From positions 36,932,052 through 36,996,051 of the forward strand of contig CM025855.1 of the NCBI GenBank assembly GCA_003952965.2: a stretch of DNA of 64,000 nt. The letters run 5' to 3'. Position numbers and translations under genes: made by a program. The notes below the pieces were generated by a model. That model searched no databases, was not told where the DNA came from, and saw only the letters and a list, made by a program, of their open reading frames with translations. Source of the DNA: Morella rubra. Lineage: Eukaryota > Streptophyta > Magnoliopsida > Fagales > Myricaceae. This document shows positions 28,701 to 38,029 of this stretch, piece after piece (the first letter of the stretch is position 1; each line of letters starts with the position of its first letter).

Positions 28701-29798
28701 GGTACTATGACTTTTTAAGAGCGAGAGGAAGATATTGGGGAAGATGTATATGTGTGTCGAATTGTTATGGTCTATACGTTGCTGTTATTGCGATATGAGC
28801 CTACAATAGCGTTCTTTTTCTTCATTTCTATTGGTCCTCTAATGTTATTAACAAACTATTTTAATATTTGACTTTCTTATTCGTCGGTACCCTACCAGAC
28901 AGGAGTTGCGGTGCAGTAGTAATCTTCCATGTTTTCTATATGCGTGTGCGAGTTCTGGTGGTCGTGAAAGCATTGAAGGCCTACCCGTCATTGGAACACA
29001 GAGCGAGACGTACGGCGCTATATTCTAATTTGTGTTGAACAAACGCCCAAACCTAATCGAGATATGAGCAGATATTTTGCGTCATAATTAGCGAGTTGAA
29101 TGATTTGGTTAGCAATTCTAATCACTGGTTTTTCCATTAAGGTCCTAAATTATTAATCTTTTGTCCCCATGTAGCCTACTTAATTATTATTCCATGGTCC
29201 TTAATTGTAAACTAATTTATTTAAGTTCCTGTATATTTACTAGACCAATACCCTCGTTTGCTATTAACGTCGGGGGCTTATTCGTCGTATAAACTGTCCG
29301 TTCAGTCGTTTGTCTTGTTATCTATTTGCTACCATGTTTGCTTGATGAGTGAGAGTGGAGTGTGAGGTTGTGGCGTGGGTAATAACTAAAGTGCTACGCT
29401 CGAGGTAAAGTTTGTGTTTATAATGATTTTTGTCTAATATCTTCCCCAATACTCATGAAAAAATCAACGCTTCTTCTTTTCTTCATTCTGTGCTATCACT
29501 AATGGTGTATACCCGTATTTATAAGCGATATCTGTTGAATTGGTTCACTATTCTTATATAACTAGCAATACTGGCGTCGCCGTGTTTGTCAACTTCAATT
29601 CTAGTTAGTCACATATTTCTTGGATTTCCATGTTGCTACACTCATATTAAAGGGTCATGGTTTAACTCTGTAAAATAGAGACTGTACAAACATAGTACAA
29701 ATTTAAATATTTTCCAAAGTACTCCTACTATTTATACAAGTCTACTCGACCTATTTCCATTTATATCTAATGCTACTCATTTTTCCTTCAACTCATAA
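16740..29798. repeat. Highly degenerate tandem repeat, unit about 285 bp
   Basis: A core word, best read as GTCTTCCATTAATCTAATAG followed by CTTCTTTTTCTTCATTATTA, then TCTCTAACTGTTAAACTATT and GGACTTTTTAATTC, recurs along this stretch. Good copies lie near 16840, 17690, 18547, 19132, 19411, 19676, 19963, 22600, 25381, 25679, 25971, 26240, 26543, 26811, 27099, 27639, 27911, 28185, 28453, 28778 and 29443. Neighbouring copies are mostly 265-300 bases apart and distant ones are near-multiples of about 285. All copies share orientation. Between the cores, similarity is weak and full of indels. Array edges are approximate; it may start nearer 11.8 kb. No coding sequence is supported, including the 152-codon frame at 23281-23739. 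This is most likely an AT-rich nuclear satellite. Confidence 0.7.
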
Positions 29799-30008
29799 AT
29801 TGAAAAACAAATTCTAGTCATTTATGCAGCTGTCAATGGATTCTGTGATCGAATGCCATTAGACAGAATTTCTCAATATGAGAGAGCCATTCCAAGTAGT
29901 ATAAAACCAGAATTACTACAATCCCTTTTAGAAAAAGGTGGGTTAACTAACGAAAGAAAGATGGAACCAGATGCATTCTTAAAAGAAAGCGCTTTGCCTT
30001 ACCTATGA
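29799..30008 (+). pseudogene. atpA: atpA (atp1) 3' end, mitochondrial ATP synthase alpha
   Basis: The reading frame gives IEKQILVIYAAVNGFCDRM at its start and ends KESALPYL before TGA at 30006-30008. This is the C-terminal 69 residues of the mitochondrial alpha subunit of F1-ATPase; full-length proteins have just over 500 residues. The helical end contains the LDRISQYE and LLEKGGLTNERK segments typical of plant mitochondria. There is no start and no catalytic domain, so this is a fragment. Upstream of 29799 similarity fades into unrecognisable AT-rich DNA. The stop codon overlaps the beginning of a cox2 piece, the kind of junction made by recombination in plant mitochondrial genomes. Confidence 0.92.
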
Positions 30009-30083
30009 TTTTTCTTCCTCATTTTCATTTTTCTTTTCGTATTATGGATCTTGGTTCGCGCTTTATGGTATTTCTACTATTAA
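30009..30083 (+). pseudogene. cox2: cox2 internal fragment
   Basis: Immediately after the atpA stop, another frame encodes FFFLIFIFLFVLWILVRALW and then YFYY before a TAA. This matches the first transmembrane helix of cytochrome c oxidase subunit 2 from plant mitochondria, where the order is a hydrophobic run, then LVRALWHFHY. Only 24 codons remain; the helix end meets a TAA within an A-rich run. The copper-binding domain is absent. It is a recombination remnant, not a gene. Confidence 0.8.
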
Positions 30084-30135
30084 AAAAAGAGATAAGGCAA
30101 GGCCCTGTTTCAGCAATGGAACAGGGGAGGGAGAG

Positions 30136-30207
30136 CAAGAAAACGGCTGCGCGTTAGTAAGCTAACGCGCAACGGCTTTCGCGCTAGCGCGCTCGGCCGT
30201 TTCTTGT
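30136..30207. repeat. GC-rich stem-loop cluster
   Basis: The stem GCGCGTTAG / CTAACGCGC with a 4-base loop lies at 30149-30170. It is nested inside a weaker pair of arms, CAAGAAAACGGC and GGCCGTTTCTTG, at about 30136-30147 and 30194-30205. A GCGCTAGCGC palindrome lies at 30181-30190. A 17-base piece of this cluster recurs inverted at 51267. Compact GC-rich hairpins of this kind are common in plant mitochondrial spacers. Confidence 0.65.
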
Positions 30208-30299
30208 TGGGAAGTGGGCCCCTTCACTTGAGGCTTTTCGACCTGGAGGAGAAAGCGACAGCTAGCTCGACCATACAACTATTCTAATCTGAGCTATTT

Positions 30300-32045
30300 T
30301 TAATAAATAATTGATAAGATAGCCTCTTAGATAAGGTGACAGAGGTTGACCTCGGCCTAACCAAAACTTAAAAAGGGTAATCCTTATTCCCTCGAGGTTT
30401 GGTATACATGGCATAAAACCGCTCGTGATGACGAGACCGATGATGGTCTAATTTAGCTAGCACTTTATATATATCCCCCACCACCAATCCTTACTAAAGT
30501 AGTTAAGCTTCTAATGGGAGATTTTTCATTTATCGCCATTAGACCAAAAGGATGATGGAAGGTGAGTAAAGAACGAATTGATATAGGACTTAAGTCCACC
30601 AACCCGCGTTTCACTCTAAAGCGTTTTGCAAATTCGAACTTTGAGCATAGAATGAAGCGACCCTTTTCTCAGCGATCACTACAGCATCACCTAGTATTGC
30701 ATATTTAGTAAAGCGCTCAAACGGATGGACTTGCTCAGCCGCATACCACACCAACAAATGATGTGATAAAGAGAAGAGAGGCCAAGAGGCGTAATAGCCC
30801 AAAGGCGGTCCAGCAGTAAAACAAACAGGACGTTTTATTTACTAAAACAAAACGTCAAAGACGTTAAATCCTAGAGTTGTATTAACAACTGAAGAAGCCA
30901 AAGCCAAAGAAGGACCAAACAACATAATCATAATTACATAAAGAAAGTGAAGTGGCCACCTATCGGTAGCAGACTTCAAGTCGTAACTATAACAATGTGA
31001 ATGACCTAATAGGTATTTTCACGGCTCAGGTTGGTTGAAGGTACCATCATTTTGTATCCTCTTCAATACTGCCATTAACCAATCATGGTATGGCTTAAGC
31101 AACCTTCGCTTAATAAAATTCCCTAACCTAAGGCGAAAAAGCGCCGCTTACCCCCGCCTTCTAACGACATACCGAGTTTACCAAATTCAAAGGGCAATTT
31201 GAGAGCAAGAGGAGAAGGAAGAACAGGACCAATGGTCCCTTCAAACACCGTAAGGTCATGATTGACCCAAAAAGTCTTCTTTGGATCAAGAGCATAACGA
31301 ATCCGTTCCGCCCACAGGACACCAGATTCAAATGGCTGCCCTAAGGCATGGTCCTGGATCATAAGATGTTGATATGCCATAAGTTCTAACCATAATGTCG
31401 GAAAACAAGACCGAAATGGGGTATATTGAGATAATGATGGCATCATCTCCACTCCTCGTTTAATGCTTTCAGTCACTAAACGATGAGATGGTAAAGCTTT
31501 CCGTGTCGGTATCCACCGAATTCCTTGGAAAACAGGAATTGATGAAATCCAGGGAAGGTATCTCTCTTGGAGTGTGCGGAATTTATCCTTAAACTCCGAA
31601 ACGAAAGACACCACTGAGTCTTGATCACGAATAGGTAAAACTATGCTCTCAAACACTTTCGAGTTAATCGGTTTCGCGAGTTTTCGAACTTTGGAAGGTG
31701 AAAAGAACGACAATATACCTGAACAAGACGATCAGACCTCTCATCCCGCTTATATATAAGATGTAAATTAAAATAAGGAATAAGACGAGGAAACCCGGAT
31801 CGCGTTAAAGACACTGGGAATGTTAACAGGGATGGTGGTGTGAAAACACCACCATACGCCTGTCGCAGAGACGATGCACACTGCTTCAAATATAAAGCAG
31901 TAAACAAAAGCCCTGACTTCTTAACCAACCGCCAGACCTCCTTGGCAAACAAGTAGGCTCCTATGCAATGCTCCTTGGACAGACCATCGTAGATGAGAAG
32001 AAGGACCTTATGCAGGACACTTCTGAAATCCCACTTCATCGGGAC
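30300..32045 (-). pseudogene. Endogenous mitovirus RNA polymerase relic
   Basis: The minus strand carries most of a mitovirus RNA-dependent RNA polymerase in broken frames. N-terminal segments lie at 31641-32039 and 31123-31713, in different frames. Palm motif A (DLKSATDRWP) lies near 30953-30982 in a third segment, motif B (LGYYASWPLFSLSHH) near 30760-30810, and a C-terminal WLGRG..PYLRG block near 30314-30372. The catalytic GDD reads GDA at 30683-30691. There is a frameshift after about 31123, a stop near 31030, two stops near 30835 and another after 30611. Mitoviruses are capsid-less RNA viruses that replicate in mitochondria, and DNA copies are known in plant mitochondrial and nuclear genomes. 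With these breaks no functional polymerase can be made. It lies between the atpA/cox2 junction and a LINE relic. Confidence 0.9.
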
Positions 32046-32340
32046 CCGGGATGAGAAGAAGGAGGCAAAGAACTCTCTGAGAATGGTCTATATAAGGATC
32101 TGGTTGTGTCTTTCTTTCTTCAAGTGTGATAGTTTTTTGACTCTATTTCTTCCTAAAGTAAGGAATAGCGATCCGAGTCAACAAGGACAATTTCCTTCCC
32201 CAAACCTGATGATTGATCACGCCCCATATTGTTAGATCTCTCAGAGACCATATCACAAACAGACGCTCTCATGGGATTGATCAGATACCTTACTTTTGTC
32301 TATGCCCTCCCCAGAATCACAATGAGCAGCGCGTGACTCA

Positions 32341-33117
32341 TCAACACTTACAGCCGGGGGGCACCGCCGCGCTACAGGAGCTATCTGTTGAATTTACTCG
32401 AGCACTTGGCGGGCTACTGGCAACTCCTTTCCCTTTCCTAGAAACATCAGTCCATTTGTAACCACTGTCATCATTAACAGGGGTATTAGATGCAGTGGTA
32501 TTAACACCAGTCGACTTTACCTTCCACTCCATCCTAATCTCCTTCTTCTCAGCTTTACAATCACGAGAAAGATGGCCAAAGATTTTGCAGCGATCACAGC
32601 GTTGAGTTTGGGTATTCCACCCTCACAACAGCAACATCACAAAACCCTAAATCCACATCTAGGGATTCAGGCAGCTCGTCATCTACTGAGATTTCGACAC
32701 ACACCTTGGCGAAATTCAGTAGATTTCGGTCCTCAGTGGCAGCATCTAGACATAAGCGTTTACCAATTCCGCTAGCTACATAACTTAGCGCTTCTGGGCT
32801 CCAGAACTCAGAAGGGAGATGGAAGAGCTTAAGAAAAAGAGGCACCCTGCTAAAAGCGGACTTCTAAAATATCATTCTCGGCTCCCATTGACGCAAGATT
32901 CACAACCTGCCCATGATATGCCATGGCCCAGCCTCTAACAGTCCCTGTCAATAGGGCAATTGAAAATAAGAGAATCCATTATCCATAGAGAATACTTCAA
33001 CGGCTCCATTTTTTGCCCAGATTCTCTCAACTCTAGCTTTAACCAGAGGAAATGGTAATATCCGATCAAGGAAATAACCGACCAAGCATCCTTCCCAGTA
33101 AGATTTCCCAATATCAA
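32341..33117 (-). pseudogene. LINE-type ORF1 (DUF4283 plus zinc knuckle) relic
   Basis: Read on the minus strand from 33117, the segments follow the order of plant non-LTR retrotransposon ORF1. First comes a DUF4283-like part (GNLTGKDAWSVISLIGYYH at 32935-33117). Next is a segment with LFHLPSEFWSPEALSYVAS and FAKVCVEI at 32594-32845. Then comes a CCHC zinc knuckle, CDRCKIFGHLSRDC, at 32557-32598, and a Ser/Thr-rich tail at 32341-32532. Frames change near 32850-32930 and 32600, so it is broken. No endonuclease or RT domain is seen. ORF1 proteins bind element RNA. It sits inside mitochondrial-type DNA, so it was either captured by the mitochondrion from the nucleus or inserted after transfer to the nucleus. 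Confidence 0.8.
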
Positions 33118-34434
33118 TAACTTCAGGTGGGCATCTTGACTCTACCTTGCTCTTTCACGGGCTTATGATACTGGAGTTCTACTTTCGAGCGTTTTGACGA
33201 ACCAAACAAGCGAGAAAACCCCTTTTATTATATTAGTAAAGTGCGCTCGCCCAGCGCCTGAAAAAAAAAAATAAGAAAAGAGAACGAAAGAAGACTACTT
33301 CGTATTTTGTCACTATCATTAAGTCAACAGCACATTTCCCGCTGCTAGCGCAGGGACAGCAACCTAAACCGAAATCGCATCAGCAACCGAACTCGGTATT
33401 TTAAGTTCCGGGCACAGTGACTCTTCCGAAAAGAGGAACTTTTCTTTTGAGCTTGACCAAAGACACCATCGGGAGCTTCAATCGCAATCGTCATAATCGG
33501 AATAGGTGTATTGACCTATAAGAATCCACTTGTCTAGAAGTTCTGAAGCTCGTACTCGTCTCTCTTTCACCTCGTATTTTGAATAGGCAACACGCGCACA
33601 AGCAAATAAAGGAACTGGGTCACGATGGGAACGGTCAATCAACGTTTTCCGCTTCGAATAGGGACGGTCGTCCCGTTCACCACTTATATCTGGTCTTTGA
33701 TTTGGTTAAGTCAGTGATTGGAAATCAAAGCAAGGTCCGTGAAGTCAATGAAGTCGCGGGGTCAGCAGGTCAATCCGTCGGTCGTTGTGTGGGTAGACTC
33801 GATTTCATCCGGTTTTAAGCAATCCGTCTTTCTCATGTTTCACCATATGGATTACCTATCTTTCGGTTTTATCCCGCAAGTCCCTTCGGTCTCCTTTAGC
33901 TCTGGTGGGCGTGGTTCTGTAGTTCTTCTGGCCTTCCTTCATGTCGTAGCCTTAGCTTATCGACGGGTCTTGCATTAGATACATACAGCATTTTCTTTGA
34001 CTCATGCCTTGGAGAAGAACGTTCTTTGTTTGAGTTTGAAGTCGTTACCTTGCGGGAGCCACCTGGGCGAGACCCTTCTCTCCTTTATTATTTCCATATG
34101 GTATGTTGAATCACTTGTGAAGTCGACTTCACTTGACCGTGTCTGCTTCAACTTCACCCTAGACTCGTGTCGTGTAGTGTATGTAGCAAGACTAACAAGT
34201 GGTCGAGTGAATTTATGAACGAGCAACTATTATAAGCAATACCTTTCTATTTTTTGATTCTTCCTCCACTCACCTCCACGGGCGAATGAAGTCTACTACA
34301 CTCTTTCTTGGCTAGTGTAGTAGACTCCATTATAGGTTATTCGGAAGGGCTCCGTATAGTTCTATTTTGGGGCGTAACGTTGTGGTTGTTCCCTCGACTG
34401 ACCGAGAAAAACAAGTTCCAGAGGCATCTTCCAT
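33118..34434. other. Mitochondrial-type spacer 3' of rps12
   Basis: No gene is recognised. The open frames here (60-86 codons on both strands) overlap each other and show no family motif. An A-run lies at 33261-33271. The 1.3 kb probably holds the 3' untranslated region of the nad3-rps12 transcript, but I see no clear terminator hairpin. Confidence 0.5.
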
Positions 34435-34812
34435 TCATATCGATTTGGGTTTTTCTGCACCATATTTTGATCTGCCTCTTCTTCGATCCGGAATTCCCAG
34501 CAAATCCTTGACTCCTCGAATACAATGGGATTTCACACCTGGCAAATCTTTTACTCTACCTCCTCTTATTAAGACCATAGAATGTTCCTGCAAATTATGA
34601 CCTTCGCCCGGAATGTGAGCAAATATATCATGTCGATTGCTCAACCGTACTTTGGCTATCTTACGTGGAGCTGAATTAGGTTTTTTCGGTGTTCTCGTTG
34701 AAACACGCGGGCATACTCCTTGCTTCTGGGGACATTGATCCGAAGCTCGAGTACGGTCCGTGCGCCGTTTTTCTTCTCTACCATGACGAATCAATTGATT
34801 TAATGTAGGCAT
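34435..34812 (-). CDS. rps12: Mitochondrial ribosomal protein S12
   Basis: This encodes a small-subunit ribosomal protein of the decoding centre in the mitochondrial matrix. The 125-residue product starts [15 protein letters not shown] and ends [13 protein letters not shown], the standard length and ends for plant mitochondrial S12. The conserved core includes [18 protein letters not shown] and the [10 protein letters not shown] loop. I chose the ATG at 34812; an in-frame ATG 14 codons upstream would add a tail not seen in the family. The KS dipeptide after PGV corresponds to a site usually edited from Ser to a hydrophobic residue, so the DNA is in unedited form. It lies 48 bases downstream of nad3 on the same strand, the conserved co-transcribed nad3-rps12 pair. 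No breaks are seen. Confidence 0.97.
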   Translation of the reverse strand: MPTLNQLIRHGREEKRRTDRTRASDQCPQKQGVCPRVSTRTPKKPNSAPRKIAKVRLSNRHDIFAHIPGEGHNLQEHSMVLIRGGRVKDLPGVKSHCIRGVKDLLGIPDRRRGRSKYGAEKPKSI

Positions 34813-34860
34813 CGCTCTTTCCTTTGTCCTTCCCCCCGATTTGTGCCCTATCACTAGTGA

Positions 34861-35217
34861 TTACTCCCGATCCGAAGCACCCCTTTTCCATTCATAGAGA
34901 GATCCAATCGTCAAAATCAATAAAAAGGCCATCATGGACCAAAATCCAAACGGATCAATCTTGTTGGGAGGTACTGCCCAAGGAAAGAAAAAGGTTACTT
35001 CCGGATCAGGGATAATAAATAAAATTGAAACAAGATAAAATCGTATATCGAAACGACTTCTGGCATCACCGAAAGGATCGAAACCACATTCGTAGGCCGA
35101 CAATTTTTCTGGATAGGTCGAACTATTGGAAGCAAATGGAAAAGGAACACCGAGTGGGATCAAAGAAACTAGCAGACTGATCACTAAATAGATACAAATA
35201 GGTGCAAATTCTGACAT
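34861..35217 (-). CDS. nad3: NADH dehydrogenase subunit 3
   Basis: This is a small membrane subunit of respiratory complex I in the inner mitochondrial membrane; its loop lies near the ubiquinone channel. The 118-residue product starts MSEFAPICIYLVISL and ends YEWKRGASDRE, the normal length. Three hydrophobic helices are visible, with the conserved loop SAYECGFDPFGDARSRF carrying the complex I cysteine. I chose the ATG at 35217 over an in-frame ATG two codons upstream because family members begin there. Many codons still read Pro, Ser or Arg where the working protein has Leu, Phe or Trp (for example IIPDPEV, AVPPNKIDP and the terminal DRE), as expected before C-to-U editing. It is the first gene of the nad3-rps12 unit. 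Frame intact. Confidence 0.97.
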   Translation of the reverse strand: MSEFAPICIYLVISLLVSLIPLGVPFPFASNSSTYPEKLSAYECGFDPFGDARSRFDIRFYLVSILFIIPDPEVTFFFPWAVPPNKIDPFGFWSMMAFLLILTIGSLYEWKRGASDRE

Positions 35218-36700
35218 CACCACAGCCCACTTGGTTTTCTCGCTCCTTGCTCGCGGAGCGGCATACCAGAAAAAAAATAAAGAATAAAAAGCCCATTCCG
35301 TAACCTTTTTTATAACTAGAAAGAGGGGGTTCCCTGGGGCGACACGATATTGATAGAAGCTTCTTTCTCACTCTTGGACAATGAAATCGAGAAGATTGCG
35401 TTCAATATTTCTTTTCACCTGATAGTTTATGTCGCTAGTCTCGTTCCTAAGCTTCGTTAACAGACAGGAAAAAGACCTATGATTTTTTTTTAAGTTATCC
35501 GGATCAAAGCGCTGCGCATGCTCGCGGATGACCTGGATCACAAACTGGTCCAGTTTGCGGAAATCTAAATCCGAGCAAGAAAATCCCCGTTTTTTGATTG
35601 AGTTGAAGGATTCTAAACCTGCAATTGGTATGACTAGTCTTGCTCCTGTTCAAAATCAATCTTCTTTGGTAGCGCTTTCAGTTGCCTTCCGGCTAGCTTT
35701 CCTAAGCTAAGAAAGTTCCTATGCGGATTGAACCGAAAAAAGACCTTTGGGATCATTAGCCCAGACAACTCGATCTTCTTTAGATGAAAGGGAAACCCAC
35801 TGTTAACTGTGTTATCTAGGACATTCTAAGTATCGGATCTCGTCTGCTAAGATCCCAAGTCCCATCCTCTTTAAGGAGCTTAGCCCTCTTCTTATCCTAA
35901 ACCCCCTAGAATCACAAGGAACGCTTGATGGTTGATCCTGGCAATTCAGTTAAGTCATTTTTTAGTCTATTAAGCTGAAACTAGGACTTAGGAAGTCTCA
36001 GGGAAGGCACCCCTTTTAGGGCAATTTAATGCCATTTGTCGCCCCACATTAGAACTCTCTTTAACCGGCTTCTTTATTTTATGGCTAAACCCTTTTTTGA
36101 ACACCGATTTAATCGTAAGCTTCATCCTCAACTTCTGGACGGGTTCGAGAGTTTGGTTCGACTGAGCCTGATGTCTCATCGGGTTCAGATGGGGATGGGA
36201 ATGCGGATTTGGATGCCTCGTATGATAAGGAAGAGAGTTTTTCCAAAGATGAAGACCTAGAAAGCCCTAGAGCTAGAGCTTGTTGAGAAAGTCGCTTTGA
36301 AGATGGGCACCCTTTCCCTATGGGTAGTAGGGAAGTTTAAAGCGATAGCAAAGGCCGTAGGGGATAGGATCTCTTTCTGCGTCTACTGATGCTAATTCGG
36401 ATGCTTTTGAAACAGCGTTTGGTTTGGCGTCTGTGGCTCGTTTGATTGATTCGTAAACCGGGTGCTTCAGCTTCATACGTGGGATTTGGAGAAGCCTTCT
36501 AAGCCCGCCCACCGCCCTTATACCGCGCCGTGCGCGCCTTCACGCAATACCGCGAAGCAAGCAAAGCTGGAGCTCGGGCCCGTCGATTACAGATCGTCGT
36601 GGGCTCAGCTCTCGTTAAGCCAGAAAACCTTCGCTTGGCCCATTGGGTTTCAAATAAGAAAGATTTCTTAAATATTATCTAATAACTAAATATTAGAAAA
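35218..36700. other. Spacer upstream of nad3, mitochondrial-type
   Basis: This should contain the promoter and leader of nad3-rps12, but I cannot mark a CRTA-type promoter with confidence. Open frames at 35528-35710, 36036-36260 and 36462-36671 have no family signature. GC-rich sequence at 36500-36560 and AT-rich sequence from 36660 mark the approximate change from mitochondrial-type to nuclear-type DNA. Confidence 0.45.
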
Positions 36701-36922
36701 CTTTTAAATCCTTCTTTCATTATTATAAGTATAAGGAAAAAGCATCAAACGATCAAAGAGCTCACAACCCAGTTGATTTCACTGGTGTCTACAACAGACG
36801 GTTAGGATCATTGGATCAGCGCGACCTTGAGCTATGGGCCATCCAAGAGGTAGGCCACAAATCCCACAGTCTGGACTGATAAGTTGGTTGGGCCCGTATA
36901 GGGCCTATGGTGCCAATACCAC

Positions 36923-36928
36923 TATATA
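36923..36928 (+). promoter_or_regulatory. TATA box of the peptide gene
   Basis: TATATA sits in a CACTATATAGTAG context about 200 bases before the chosen start codon. A TGGGCC word (site II-like, as bound by TCP factors) lies about 35 bases upstream near 36890. This is the layout of a nuclear RNA polymerase II promoter. Confidence 0.6.
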
Positions 36929-37123
36929 GTAGACATCATCAAAGCCCTCGTTGTCATTTCTCTTTCTTTTGAAAAAACTAAAAATATGTGTTGATCCGTT
37001 AATCATGCAACCCTCATGAACCAACCACCAACCAATCATGCTATCCTTACCTTCCAACCCGATTCCGCTTCTGCAGCAGCATATAATCTCGGACCCTTGA
37101 TGCCAGCAGCTCCATCTTGCAGT

Positions 37124-37408
37124 ATGGACAGCGCAAGAATCCGCGGAGCAGCGGTGCTGATTCTTATTTTTCTCGTGACGTCGTCTCTGGGCGGCGCCTT
37201 CGCCGTCCGGGATTCAAATCCCGTGGTGCCCCCAGCTGCAGCTCTGTCGCACAAGGGGACGGTTTTCGTCCCCAAAAGAAGAATGCCGGTTCCGCCATCC
37301 GGCCCGAGCCGGCGCCACAATCGCGCCGCCGCTTCCTCGGCGCCGGGGCTTCTCTTTGAAGGCTCGAAAAGGCTTGTTCCGGATGGCCCGAATCCACTCC
37401 ATAACTAG
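37124..37408 (+). CDS. Secreted peptide precursor with IDA-like and CLE motifs
   Basis: A 94-residue intronless precursor. Residues 1-27 (MDSARIRGAAVLILIFLVTS to GGAFA) look like a secretory signal peptide. After a short variable region comes FVPKRRMPVPPSGPSRRHN. Its last 12 residues match the IDA/IDL abscission-peptide motif PIPPSAPSKRHN at 9 of 12 positions. The protein then ends exactly with KRLVPDGPNPLHN, a CLE-type peptide close to Arabidopsis CLE9/10 (RLVPSGPNPLHN) and CLE14. IDA-type peptides signal through HAESA-class and CLE peptides through CLV1/BAM-class leucine-rich receptor kinases. One precursor therefore seems able to release two kinds of ligand, or it is a CLE protein with a fortuitous IDA-like stretch. 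An in-frame ATG at 37016 would add 36 residues before the signal peptide; I prefer 37124 because the signal peptide starts there. No breaks are seen. TATA box and polyadenylation signal flank it. Confidence 0.85.
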   Translation: MDSARIRGAAVLILIFLVTSSLGGAFAVRDSNPVVPPAAALSHKGTVFVPKRRMPVPPSGPSRRHNRAAASSAPGLLFEGSKRLVPDGPNPLHN

Positions 37409-37489
37409 TGGAGTGGAACCTTATGTGTAACGTAGGGGTTTTTAGTGTAACTTCGATGTTCCAGTTCTTACAAGAATAATGGATAAACC

Positions 37490-37495
37490 AATAAA
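37490..37495 (+). terminator. Polyadenylation signal of the peptide gene
   Basis: AATAAA lies 82 bases after the stop codon, at a normal distance for a plant nuclear 3' end. A second AT-rich stretch follows. Confidence 0.55.
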
Positions 37496-37499
37496 ATAA

Positions 37500-38020
37500 G
37501 GAGCAACCCCTATTTTCTGTCTGACTGTACTGTTCATCCTTTTGCTATTATTTATGTTTTATCAATTCGTTTCATATCATGGTTCAAGCGTTAAAAATCG
37601 GTGGGGTTTACTACTCCTTTTTTAAAAATCTGAAGAAGTAACCATAACTCCTCTGTTAACGGCTCAATCCATTACTTCTTCGGAATGCTAAAAAAGAAAG
37701 GATAAAGGTAACCCCACAATTGACTACTTCATTTAATTTATGAATCTCATAGTAATAGAAATACCCGAGACAGAATTTGTAACTTGCGCAGGAGTTGAAA
37801 ACTATATCCAAATTTTCGTCGCATAATAGTTCTTATTACGCGGTCACACTTTATATATAATTATTATTAAAATAAAAAAAAATTATATTTATATTTATAA
37901 GTAGTTTAAGTTAAGTAAAATGGCTGGAACAGCTAAGCTACTACTATTTATTGAGTATTGATATTTTCGATTTTCTATTCACTGGCCTGATCGACCCGAT
38001 CATGATATTGGCAGATCCAA
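37500..38020. other. Nuclear-type spacer
   Basis: AT-rich spacer between the peptide gene and the oxidoreductase fragment; no feature supported. Confidence 0.5.
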
Positions 38021-38029
38021 GTTATATTT

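Noticed and set aside
37036-37402. Several 60-94 codon frames antisense to or overlapping the peptide gene
   Set aside because: GC-rich coding DNA leaves other frames open by chance; only the plus frame has a signal peptide and two known motifs.
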